Positions 39,265 through 50,601 of a DNA stretch of 64,000 bases are shown piece after piece. The notes beneath the pieces were generated by a model. The model was not told the DNA's origin and did not search any database. It worked only from the letters and a program-made list of their open reading frames with translations. A program made the position numbers and the translations under genes. Position 1 is the stretch's first letter. Every line of letters begins with the position of its first letter. Location: NCBI GenBank assembly GCA_051294375.1, contig CM119265.1, positions 650,912-714,911 of the forward strand, written 5' to 3'. This DNA is from Paraspadella gotoi (taxonomy: Eukaryota > Chaetognatha).

Positions 39265-39375
39265 GTGAGTAAAAAGTTTTATTCTATAATCAAAAAATGA
39301 CCTATAAAAGTTAAAGTTAATTCTTAGATGAGAAAATGAAGAATTTCTTTGTTTGATGGTTTTATTAGTAAACAT

Positions 39376-41131
39376 ACATTAGACCTCCCAAAATATCATA
39401 CATTTATGAAAGTTCCATGGATACCTGCAAAGTTTCTTGTGTCAATTTAGTGGAGAAAACGAAAATCACAATAAAAAAAATTTCTGGATGCTCATTATGG
39501 ATTTTCCACGCTAGTTTTTGCGTTGACCACTTCCGGTTTTAAAAATTCAGGATTTTTGAAAAAAATTGAGTTGTTATTCAGCCAGCATACTTAAATTAAT
39601 CAAAATAAAGTTACCAATAACCTTAATATTACATTTTTTTATTTTGGTTTATAAATTAGGTTATAAAAATATAATTACAAAAGGCTTCAAGTTAAAAATT
39701 CATATTTTTTTAAGCCAAATTGGCCCTAATCAAACTCTACTCTACTAATTTTAATAAAATTTTTAATCTGGTTAAACAAATAGAACTGCTCAAAGGGATT
39801 TTAAATCTTTAATCTTTAAACCAAGATATTGACCTTTAAAAAGTTTACCAAGTGATGCAAAAATAAAGTAGCGAATAAGATGGAAGGCGACTTGGCCTTT
39901 GCAGCTAGCAAGCCTCTCACTCAACCCTAACCCTAAACCGGGCCCTAACAAAACCTTTAATCTTAATCAGTTTCCCTAGCTTGGGATATCTAACTAACCC
40001 TAGCCCTAACCTTAACTTGAACTTCTTGTCTTACCCCAAGTCTGAATCTTAACCAGAGCAACCTTTCCCCTAACCTTAACCCAAGCTAGTGTACTTCCTG
40101 CTGAACCTTAACCCAAAACCAGTCCCTGATCCAAACTCTTACCAGTTTCCCTGGCTGGTAACATCTGCAGAGAGCCACTTCCTTAGCCCTAACCCTAACC
40201 TAGGCCTCCTGTTTTATATCATGCCAGAACCCTAACCCTGCATCACTTAAAAGACTATCCACCAACCCTCACCTCAGCCTGAGGTTCACCTCTGAGCCTC
40301 AACTGAGGCTTCCCTGTCCTGGCCATCAATAAGGCTAAACTTTAATCTTTAATTTCCTTCCCCAGTAGCTTCCCTAACCTTAACCCAAGCTTCTTATCCT
40401 TTTCTGAGCCGGTCAAATTATCTGTGCCAACGATTATTAGAAGCTGCACAGGGATTGCAAGCGCTGTGCAAGTGATATATAAATTGGCCTGGGTGCTAAG
40501 GTTAGGTTAGTGGGGTGAGCCTGGTAGCTAGAATAGATAAGGTGTGTGAGAGTGGGAGGGAAGGGTAAGGTTGAGTGGGAGGCTTGTTAGCCAACAAAGG
40601 CCAAAGCACCTTTTATCTCATTAGCTATTTTTTTTTGCATCATTTGGCAAACCTTTAAAATGCCAATATCTTGGCTTAAGGATATTTAATATTTAAAATC
40701 CCTTAGAGAGTTCTATTTGTATAAACCAAATCATACTTCTTCTTATAAAATCTATTAGAATTTGTCAGGGACGATTTGGCTTAAAAAAACTAATAATTTC
40801 TAATTTTAAAGTCTTTTGTAATAAATAATTTTTTAACGCTTATTATAAACCACAACATAAATTGAGTATTAAGGTTATTAAATATTTTATTTTGATTAAT
40901 TTAAGTATGCTGGCTGAATAACAGCTCATTTTTTCCAAAAAATTTTTAATTTTTAAAAACCGGAAAGTGGTACGCAGACGCAAAAACTGGGGGTGGAAAA
41001 TCCTCAAGAGCATTCGTCGGAAATTTTTTATTGTGTATTCGTTTTCTCCCCGTACTAATTTTGGCACAAGAAACTTTGCAGGTATCAGGATACTTTCAAC
41101 AATGCATGGTATTTCTGGGAGTCTCTAACAT
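39376..41131. mobile_element. Long-TIR foldback element with telomere-like CCCTAA core
   Basis: 39376-39930 and 40560-41131 are inverted copies (shared tgttattcagccagcatact and ggcaaacctttaaa/tttaaaaagtttacc blocks). The centre (39918-40400) is rich in ccctaaccctaa and diverged relatives. No transposase is recognisable; the frame with LEKMSCYSASILKLIKIK occurs in both arms but matches nothing I know. It lies directly after the third EGF exon. Confidence 0.75.
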
Positions 41132-42725
41132 ACATGAGGAGAGAGAGAGAGAGAGAGCAGAGAGAGAGAGAGAGAATGCAGAGACAACAATTGCATATCA
41201 CGTTGAAAAACATGAAGTTTACTAAGTGGAAAACCATCGTTGTGAGAACAAGAAGAAATCTTATTTTTCTCATAGTAATTCCTAAATCGCCCTATGAACA
41301 AAAAAGGAAAGTAATAAATAAGTGTAATGAAATAGTATAATGAAATAGATTAATAAATAGTTAATTCGTAGAAATTTCATCTAAATTATAAAACTTGTTA
41401 AATATACATGTAATTTCCCATTTAGGTTGAGTTTAGTTTTTTTTTTAGTGATTTTGACATTCCATTTTCTATTAAAATACTTGAATTTTGTGATTTTTAA
41501 AAAAGGCAATTGAGGTGAGGTTGTTCTGATGTAGATACCAATGCTTAGTGCAACTGGAGCTATTGGGCGGGTTTAAATTGCCTTGGGAATTTGATACATT
41601 TTATGCAATTTGGTGTAAATATAGCATAAAGATACATGTTGCTATATTTACTATATTTATGATACTAATGTAGCAAGTCAACGGGGATTTCGATGTGACA
41701 GTAACTACTATGGCCCTAGCCTAGTGGCTTAGGGATGGGGGTAAGTCGACATCAAAGTGCTCTGGCAGATTTTTTATATAGAGGACTATGAGGTGGAAAG
41801 CTTTGGGCCTCCTTTTGATCATTGCATGGGGCAGAATCAATCCTCTTCTGGTATCGGAAAGCAGACGATACCATTCTAGCCGTGCGCAAAGACCTCATTG
41901 AGGACTTACTAAACCACTTGAACAGCATCCATGTGAGCATTAAGTGGACATGTGAGAAGGAGGTGAATGGGTCGATTCCAATGCTCGATGTGCTTATAAA
42001 GCGCAAAGAGGGCGGTTCATTGGAATTCTCAGTATATCGCAAACCGACGCACACAGACCAATACATTCCCTTCGACTCTCATGCCCCCTTATCTCACAAA
42101 CTAGCCACGGTCAGATCCCTTACCAGAAGGGCTGCATTGATTCCGTCGACCCCTGAGCTTCAGGCCGCCGAGCTTGAGCACGTCAAAAGAGCCTTGGCGA
42201 TCAATGGTTACCCATAATGGGACTATGAGAAGGCCAGGTACCGGCCGTATCTGGTTGAGGGCAGTGGCTAACGCAGATTCTACCTCCATCCCCCAGGAGG
42301 AAGAAAGGGTTCTTGCTGCTGAAGAGCCTACCGCGCCCACCACAGCGCAACTGGAAGATAAGCAGAAGCGCCCTAAGAACGTGGGTCATCTGTCCCTCCC
42401 CTACCACCAGGGGATCACTGAGTCATTGGTGCGGGTGCTAGCAGGGGATCTCCACCTCAGTGACGACCCGCGGTTCTCTACGTGAGCAATTGGTGAAACC
42501 TAAAGATAAAATCCCCAGACCAAAAACATCAGGAGCCGTCTATTGGGCGGCCTGTGCAGGGGCGGGAAAACAAGCCTGTGCAGCAGCATACGTGGGCGAG
42601 ACAGGCAAGTCTCTGACTGACCGATTTCAACAGCACACGAAACCTTATCGCGACGCAAGAGGGCATTACCTATCTGCTGTGGCCAAACATACAGCAAATA
42701 CTGGCCATCTATTCAGAGAGTCAGA
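41132..42725 (+). mobile_element. Penelope-like element copy 1 (RT end plus GIY-YIG), truncated at gap
   Basis: From about 41760 it encodes the end of a Penelope-type reverse transcriptase (RKADDT where RYVDDT is usual, then SIPMLDVLI, VYRKPTHTD and the AAELEHVKRAL region) and then a GIY-YIG endonuclease (AVYWAAC, AAYVGETGKSLTDRFQQH). The frame is split near 42215. The 5' part (41132-41760) is noncoding, starts with (GA)n and recurs at 46610-47160. The Tyr-to-Lys change in the RT motif and the frameshift indicate an inactive copy. Confidence 0.8.
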
Positions 42726-42775
42726 NNNNNNNNNNNNNNNNNNNNNNNNNNNNNNNNNNNNNNNNNNNNNNNNNN
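42726..42775. other. Assembly gap (50 N)
   Basis: Run of N inside Penelope-like copy 1. Confidence 0.98.
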
Positions 42776-43800
42776 CTTTCCCGGCGTCTCCCTTGGTGCT
42801 CTCTCTTTTCTGTCCGGCCAGGAGCTGCACCTGGTTTGACGTATGCCTTCTTCGGAACTTCAGCCGCTTCTGAGGCTACACCTACGCATCGGCCTTCTCC
42901 CGATTAACGGCGTTCACCCTTATCATTACGCTGTTGTTTTTTTTCTTGGGGAGGGGCTTTGCCCACAGCGCAGGCGTGCTTTATGTAATATCTTGGGTGC
43001 CCATCGGAACACGCTGCGGTCACGTCGACACCCCTAACCGATTGTTGGACACTTCAAAGGATTCGAGGACATGCTTCGCGTGCATCGGGCGCGCGCGGCT
43101 GAACCGTAGGAACGCTTTGGTTTTTTCTTGGGTTTGGTATTTTTTTTTCCTTGTTACCTTTTTACATGCTGTTTTTTTTGCTTTTTACCACTGTTTGTGG
43201 CACGATCCGCTCTCTTTTTTTTTTTTTTATCCGGTTTATTGTTTTAGACTAGTTTTTGTGTTCACGTTTTAACTTTTCCCTTTTCTTAATTTTTATATTT
43301 CTGAACTTTTTTAAGGACACGGTTTTATTTCTAGGACGCTTTTGTTAAAAATTGGGTTCGAGTTTTTTGCGGAACGGATTTTTATATTTTGGTCAATGGG
43401 CTTCTGCTCGGGCTTTTCTGTCTATAGCTCGTCGCCTTTGTTGTTTTTTCGGGCACGGGAGCTGTCACACCCACAGAGTTGAGCCGGCGAACTGGCGTGT
43501 GAGGTGGTGGTGGGTGAGCGTGGGTGAAAACCAGCAAGGAATAGTGACAATGTGAGAAGGAGAAGAGGTGAGAGATGGGAAAAATTTGAAAAGGATAATA
43601 CAAATTTTTTGGTAATGACAGCGAGGATTGCAAATTGTGTTAGACCTAGAGAAAGATGAAAATAGAAATTTTTAACAGTATAACCTAATTAATAAATAAT
43701 GAGTTGGAATTGAAATGGAGTGATAGAGTTTTGAAGGGGCGATAGTTTAATATGAATATAAAGTGGGGAAGTTAAGAGTTTAGTTAAAGAGCGCTCCAAG
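42776..43800. other. GC-richer unassigned segment
   Basis: Contrasts in base composition with the AT-rich surroundings. It may be the 3' end of another retroelement, but no motif identifies it. Confidence 0.35.
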
Positions 43801-43859
43801 AGGTTGAGGTCGTGGGCCCGCTCTTCGGTTTATCAGCATGAAGGTCTGGACTTCGATGG

Positions 43860-44400
43860 TTGGTTCGAGGTCATATGGGGCGTGTCAATGGCTTGAGAGT
43901 TCATCGTTGGTCTGACCTATGTGCAACTGGACTGGGAAGGGTTCCCTTGCGGGGAAGAGTCCAAGGGCTACCACTATCATGTTCCTTGGGCCTGGTAGCC
44001 TTGGGACTCGCTCTTTTGCTCGGTTGGCGACGAGATGGGTGGTTTGCCGTTTGTTTGCCGCGTTTGGCGGACAATTGAGTTGTGGTTCTCCCTTCTCCTG
44101 CTGCCGTCTTGTTGGGTGGACGCTCTGCACCTCCACAGAGAGAGGGGAAAAGTTTGCTGCAGTTGAATTCGGAGGGCATCGTTTGTCCCATTTGCTGTAC
44201 AAAGGTCCTCGGCTGTTGCGTTGGATGGGCTCAGGGGAGTCATTGTGCCGGGATCGTGGTGGAAAGGGCCTCCACAGTTTTGATATGCGTTATCGTAGTT
44301 GGGGAGATCGGATCGTCCTTCCATCCGACGGGTTCCAAGAGGGCTTTCTGAGGGCTTTGATGAAACTGCTCTGCTAATACTTCTTGAGAACCAGTTTGGG
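43860..44400 (-). mobile_element. Penelope-like element copy 2, 3' coding tail, frameshifted
   Basis: Minus-strand frames contain LPNYDNAYQNCGGPFHHDPG and PPNKTAAGEGRTTTQLSAKR, matching the C-terminal tail of the copy at 60640-61930 (LPPSYDSLIKTVVEHPTPP). Several frame changes are needed. Confidence 0.6.
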
Positions 44401-44423
44401 GTCTTGGGAGATACGGAGACAGG

Positions 44424-44838
44424 TTGATTTGTTATATTTTGTTATTTTTCAACGCTCTAACACACAGGCTCAACCAACATGACCTCTCAGCCATTGACGC
44501 GTCAATGACTCGACCACATCGTCAAGACCCTTCATTTGCNNNNNNNNNNNNNNNNNNNNNNNNNNNNNNNNNNNNNNNNNNNNNNNNNNNNNNNNNNNNN
44601 NNNNNNNNNNNNNNNNNNNNNNNNNNNNNNNNNNNNNNNNNNNNNNNNNNNNNNNNNNNNNNNNNNNNNNNNNNNNNNNNNNNNNNNNNNNNNNNNNNNN
44701 NNNNNNNNNNNNNNNNNNNNNNNNNNNNNNNNNNNNNNNNNNNNNNNTCTCAAATTTCACTTTTTCATTTTTTTTCATTTTTCAATTCACATTCTGTTAT
44801 ATATCAGTAGTTAATTGTTAAAATCTTTATTTCACCAT
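44424..44838 (+). repeat. Duplicated block interrupted by gap (44540-44747 N)
   Basis: The sequence before and after the 208-N gap matches 49757-50050 (tcaaccaacatgacctctca and ttcatttttcaattcacatt). A 100-N gap follows at 44842-44941. Confidence 0.75.
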
Positions 44839-44941
44839 TAGNNNNNNNNNNNNNNNNNNNNNNNNNNNNNNNNNNNNNNNNNNNNNNNNNNNNNNNNNNN
44901 NNNNNNNNNNNNNNNNNNNNNNNNNNNNNNNNNNNNNNNNN

Positions 44942-45190
44942 ATCAAAAGCGTGGTGGAGGCCCCGTCTCCACCACGTCCGCCCAATGACTCCCCTGTAGC
45001 CACTCAACGAAACAGGCGGAGACCTTTGCGAAGGCAATGAGCAAACGATGCCTCTCCTTCAACTGCAGCAACTCATTCTCTCTTTCTGTGGAGTGAGCGT
45101 CCACCCAAAAGGCGGCAGCAGGAGGAAGGGGAGGAGTCCACAACTCATGTCGCTAAAGCGGCAAGAACGGACAACCACCCATCTCGCCAG
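44942..45190 (+). mobile_element. Penelope-like element copy 3, 3' tail
   Basis: Starts at the end of the 100-N gap with frame IKSVVEAPSPPRPPNDSPVA and matches 48340-48620. It is probably the missing end of copy 1. Confidence 0.65.
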
Positions 45191-45199
45191 CAGGTAAAA

Positions 45200-46600
45200 A
45201 AGAGAGAATTTGCATCAAAATGAAACTTTTTAATTGTAAGCTATATTTATTTTTTACAATATTTAGGCGAATCCGAAATGCGCTGAACTAAAAAAGATAG
45301 TTTACACTCAAGAATCAACGTCTTAATCATTGTTTCTCTTAATATCAATATCTTTCTGATTACACTTTTGTAAATGTGGTCAAGGCTATTTGATGTTTTA
45401 TTAATTGTTAAGCAGTGGAAGAGACGAGCAGAACATTGAACATATCACTTATCACATTTTAAAGTTAGTGATGAGAGTTGTAAGACAAAAGTACAATGAT
45501 TGTTAGTGACTGTGCTTGATCTTTGGCCAGCAGCAGATGACCCAAGCTAATGAAATAGCACTTTGCGGTATAGCAATATTTCTCTTTCATAAACGCAGGC
45601 CGGAAGAAGAAAATTCTAATATGGGAGAATTAATACAGATAGCTTGTGTAATTGATGTTTGCGTATTAGAGGTGTTTTAAAACAAATCAATATTTTTGCT
45701 GAAGTGGAATCATTTACATTCAAAAGTAAAAGATCGTCGAAGATTCCGGATCGTATTCTTTTTTTTTTTGTTGAGCACATGAGGAAATCAAAGTCACGGA
45801 AATCTTAATGCGAATGTGTATCTAGGGCTCGCGTATAGGGAGAACGAATTAAAGTAGCTCAATAGATAAGTAATTCACATTCAAAAACGTGTGGCAAAAT
45901 ATAGCAAATATTAAACTAACTTCGCCTATATCCTAGTAAAATATTTGAAATGTCAATCATCCAAGTGCTATTGTCTCTGTTCTTTCCGAAATAATTACGG
46001 AAATTAATACTAATTTTCCAATGCAATAGTTATAAAAGTATAATTTCATATCTATACAAATCGCAATCCTATATCTCCAAAATTTAATCAAGGTGAAACC
46101 ATTCTAGGCGCACTTTTTTAACTTTAAATTTAGTCTCTTAATTATATGTTTATAATTTTTTTTTCCAAACTGTTTTTTATTTTCAATATTTTTTTTTTGT
46201 TTTTTATGCATTATTTGTATAAGAAAAATAAATTATTCCCATTCCTATTTCGTTTAAATGGGTGGTATTAACTCTTTCGTCCGAGGCCTTCGTCGTTAAA
46301 AAATTAATTCTATGAGGCATCGATGCACGCGATGTACGGAAGCTTAGCTAAATTCGGGCGTTATAATGATTTGAACGTACGTAGTACTTTCTTTGTAGAA
46401 CCAAAACGGAATCGGCTTTTAAATAGCGCCGAGTTGCATCTGGCCGAACCGGCGTTTTTTTCGCGGTCTTCTTTTTTCGCCGATTACTTTGAACGCGTCG
46501 TCCGATTTACATGAAATTTGGAATTTCCGGCTAATTCGCAATTCTCTTTTCAACGATACCCAAATTTATATAGTAAATACGTCTAGTTTTACGAAACGAC
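45200..46600. other. Unassigned sequence
   Basis: AT-rich with no gene; 46260-46520 is somewhat GC-richer but unrecognised. Confidence 0.4.
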
Positions 46601-46609
46601 TGACATCCC

Positions 46610-48640
46610 CAATGAGAGAGAGAGAGAGAAAGAAGAGAGAGAGTAGACGGAGGGTGCAGAGACACAAAAATTGGCATTATCGCGAAGCTGTGAAACATGA
46701 ATGTTACTAATGAAAACCATCGTTCGTCGAACAAAAAAAAAATCTTATTGTTTCTGCATATAATTCCAACGCTCACAAAAAGAAAAGAATTAAATAGTTT
46801 ATAAATAGGTTAATAAATAGTTAATTCTTGGAAAATTTCATCTAAATTTAAAACTTTTAAATATATTATTCTCCATTAGTTGAGTTTGTGTTTTTTTTTC
46901 AATTTTGCCAATTTTCTATTAAAAACTGATTTTGGTGATTTTTTAAAAGGCAGGCTTGTGAGTTGTTCTATTCAATCCCGTTAATCTACGAGCTATTTGC
47001 GGTTTTAAAAAAATTGCTGGGAATTATCATTTTAAACAATTTTTAAAATATAATAAAGATAACATGTTCTATAAATTAATATATTTATAACTATACAAAT
47101 CACGGATATCCGATGACAGCTAACTAAATGCCGCAGCCTAAGTGGCTTAGAGGGATGGGTAGTCGACATCAAGTCTCTGGCAGATTTTTATAGAATGAGG
47201 AACTATGAGGTGGAAAGCTTTGGCCTCCTTTTGATCGTTGCATGGGGCAGAAATCAATCCTCTTCTGTATTCGGAAAGCCCAGGAACGATACCGCATTCT
47301 AGCCGTGCGCAAAGACCTTCATTGAGAACTTACTAAAACCACTTGAACAGCATCCAGTGACATTAAGGTGGACATGTGAGAAGGAGGTGAAATGGGTCGA
47401 TTCCAATGCTCGATGTGGCTTATAAAAGCGCTAAGAGGGCGTTTTCATGGAAGTTACTCAGTAGTTATCGCAAACTCGACGCACCAGACAGACCAATACA
47501 TCTCCCTTTGACTCTCATGGCCCCTTATCTTCAGCAAACTGACGCACGGTCAGATCCCTTAGCCAGGAAGGGCTGCATTGATTGCCGTCGAACCCCTGAG
47601 CTTCAGGCCGCCTGACTTGCAGCACGTCAAAAGAGCCTTGCGATCAACTGGTTACCCATAATGGACTATGAGGAAGGCCAGGGTACCGGCTGTATCTGGT
47701 TTGAGGGCAGTGGCTTAACTCGGGCGATTTCTCTACCTCCGATCCCCCTCAGGAGGAAGAAAGGGTTCTTGCTGCTGAAGAAGCCTACCTGTCTGCCACT
47801 TGACATCATACGCGCAACCTGGAACCAGATAAGCAGAGCGCCTAAGAAACGTGGGTCAGTCTGTCCCTCCCTACAACCTAAGGGGATCACTGAGTCATTG
47901 GTGCGGGTGCTTAGCAGGTGGATCTCGCACCTTCAGTGACGACCCGCGGTTTCTCTACGTGAGGCAATTTGGTGAAAACCAAAGATAAAATCCGCCAGAC
48001 CAAAAAACATCAGGACCGTCTAGTTGGGCGACCCTGTGCAGGGGCGGAAACGAAGCTGTGGCAAGCAGCATACGTGGCGAGACGGCAAATTTCTGACGAC
48101 CGATTTCAACAGCACACGAAACTTATCTTGCGACGCCAAGAGGGCATTACCTATCTGCTGTGGCGAAACATAGCAGAAATACTGGCCATCTATTTCAGAA
48201 GAGTCAACTGTCTTGTGCTGTCCCATGACCCAAACTGGTTCTCAGAGGTATTAGAGAGCGAGTTACATCAAAGCCCTCGAACTCTCTTGAACCGGTGGAT
48301 GGACGGGACTATTCGATCTCCCTCTCAAGCTACGATACGCCTTATCAGAAGCGTGGTGGAGGCTCCCGTCCTCCACCCAACGTCACGCCCCAATGACTCC
48401 CCTGTAGCCACTTTCAAGCGATTATACAGGCTGGTATGACCTTGCGAAGGCAATGAAGCAAACGATGGCCGTCTCGCTTCAACTGCAGCAACTCATTCTT
48501 CTCTTTTTTCTTGGAGTGAGCGGTCCACCCAAAAGGCGGCAGCAAGGAGGAAGGGTATCACAACTCATGTCCTAAAAGCGGCAAGGAGAGAGAGCTCTCA
48601 TCCTCGCCAGGCATGGGTAGAAGAGGGACGAGTCGACAGG
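46610..48640 (+). mobile_element. Penelope-like element copy 4, rich in single-base indels
   Basis: A collinear copy of 41132-42725 plus 44942-45190. It differs mostly by one-base insertions and deletions every few tens of bases (for example ggaagccc aggaacgatacc against ggaagcagacgatacc). That pattern is typical of unpolished long reads and unlike neutral decay. The frame is destroyed throughout. Confidence 0.75.
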
Positions 48641-49756
48641 CGTCCCTTAGGCAAGAGAGACATAAAAAGCCCGTAGCCTTTGGACTCTTCCACAAAGGAA
48701 GCCTTCCCAAAGTCCAACACGAGTCGGCAATAATGAGAGGCGTGTGAAAAATAACGAATTTAACAAATCAGTGAGAGCTATGCTATTATAGTGTAATAAA
48801 GTCTGTAAGGATTCGATGATGATAATCATTTTTTTTGTAATAGTCTTAATATCTCTTCTTGTCGGGAAATTGGCGATATTTTGGCAAGCATTTAAGGTGC
48901 TATTAAAAATGGTAGCAACATTGTTAGAGTATAAGAACTCAAATATTAAGTTATATAAGGCCCTCATACTCTCTAGAAGCTTTTGTAGGGTAATACGTAT
49001 GAGAAGACAAAAAGAACGCCACTCATAAATTTTACATATATTTATAGTTGTAGCATTATTATATTTCTATTAAACAAGTGTTTGTTAAGCTATATTTATT
49101 CCAGACTCACAATAATAATAAAAATAACGCTAAAGTGAAAAAATTAAAAATTATTAAAAAAATTTTAATACGCGATTTGAATTCCTTACAAAAAAGTTGA
49201 TATAAGAAAGTAATAAATCCATTTTAAAAAAAAATTATTTCAATTAAGTAGGTTAAAAATATTAAAAACTATTTTTAATTTCATTTTTCATTTTTTGGCT
49301 TAAATTAATTGTTTCTCTGAATTTTGACGCAACTTAATGACATAATTTTGAGTGAGTAAAAATTATATTTTCTTTATCAATCTTTTTTGCAAAGAATGCA
49401 AATCCCATTAAAAAAATTTGAAAATTATTATTTTTTAAACAGTTAACCTAATTTTTTCATACTATAATAAATATAGCTTAAAACTTTATAAAACAACATA
49501 CATATTTAGAATATAAACTGACCAAAATATTTTTATAATCTTTTATTTTTATCTTTTAAAGCTCATGTAAATTTTATAAAATTTAATAATTTGATTTAGC
49601 ATAACTTTAATGGTTTTGCTATTTTATAACAATTTTTATATACAATTAAAAACCCGTAACTTCCGACAAGAAGATAAAATTATTACAAAAAAAGCATGGT
49701 ATCACCATGAATTCTACAGACTACATTACACTAAAATAGCTATGTACCCTCACTTG
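48641..49756. other. Unassigned AT-rich sequence
   Basis: No gene or repeat recognised with confidence. Confidence 0.4.
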
Positions 49757-50050
49757 ATTTGTATATTTTGTTATTTTCAACGCTCTAACACACAGGCTCA
49801 ACCAACATGACCTCTCAGCCATTGAACCGTCGTCAATGACGTCGACCACATCGTCAAAGACCCTTCATTTGCTTCAACCAAAAGGGCCAGCTCACTTGAG
49901 CTCTTGTCTTTAATCCTTGAAATTTCACTTTATTTCATATTACTACTATTAATTTCACAAATCTCTCAAATTTTCACTTTTTCATTTTTTTTTCATTTTT
50001 CAATTTCACTATTCTGTTATATTATAGTAGTTATTTGTTAAATCTTTTTT
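49757..50050 (+). repeat. Duplicated block, second copy
   Basis: Matches 44424-44838 and bridges its gap, supplying the sequence between cccttcatttgc and tctcaaat. Confidence 0.75.
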
Positions 50051-50329
50051 CACATTAGTTAAAACAATTTTTTCTTGTTGTACATACACAATGTAATTGT
50101 TTTTCAATTGTTTTTCTCTCTCTCTCTCGTCTCTCTCTCTCTCATTTCAAATTTTCAACCATTTAGTTTCTTTTTCACAAATCTAGCTCATTCTATCTTC
50201 CCTTAACCTGGTCCTCAACCTCTGACCACTATTCTTCTCCGCACAACTCTGTGTTGAAACTTTGCCCTCTCTCTCCTCGTCTCTCCTATTTTTCCCTTTG
50301 CACAAATCTCTTTTTAGAAATTTCACAAA

Positions 50330-50420
50330 ATATGTTTGACGCCGATGAAGGCTTGTATGATTAAAGCCAAACCGATGGCCGTCTTATAAAATAAAATCGT
50401 TGTTTAAAATCAATCTAAAA
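50330..50420 (+). ncRNA. Hammerhead-like motif C, degenerate
   Basis: CCGATGA, stem GGCTT...AAGCC, then AAAC and GGCCGTC, followed by AAATAAAATCGTTGTT as in copies D and E. The core has lost key bases, so it is a relic. Confidence 0.3.
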
Positions 50421-50486
50421 AGTCTTCATCATTCCGAAACACAATGAAACAAAAGGAAATAAAGATGTCTAACAATCACTGAATTA

Positions 50487-50511
50487 NNNNNNNNNNNNNN
50501 NNNNNNNNNNN
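50487..50511. other. Assembly gap (25 N)
   Basis: Run of N about 90 bp before the first F-lectin exon. Confidence 0.98.
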
Positions 50512-50601
50512 AAAAAAATTGTAGATTATTATTATAATTTCAAAATATTCACTAAGATGCATTTCTGTATGTGACCTTTTTCAACGAACCTCTGCTTTCA
50601 G

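Larger units (their letters stand above)
39265..50601. other. 11.3-kb repeat-filled putative intron of the MACPF/lectin gene
   Basis: Between the third EGF exon (phase 1 out) and the first F-lectin exon (phase 1 in) I find no cellular exon, only transposable-element fragments, four N gaps and noisy sequence. The span is an intron only if both exon groups belong to one gene. Confidence 0.45.

Noticed and set aside
44424-45037. Frames composed mainly of X residues
   Set aside because: They cross runs of N.
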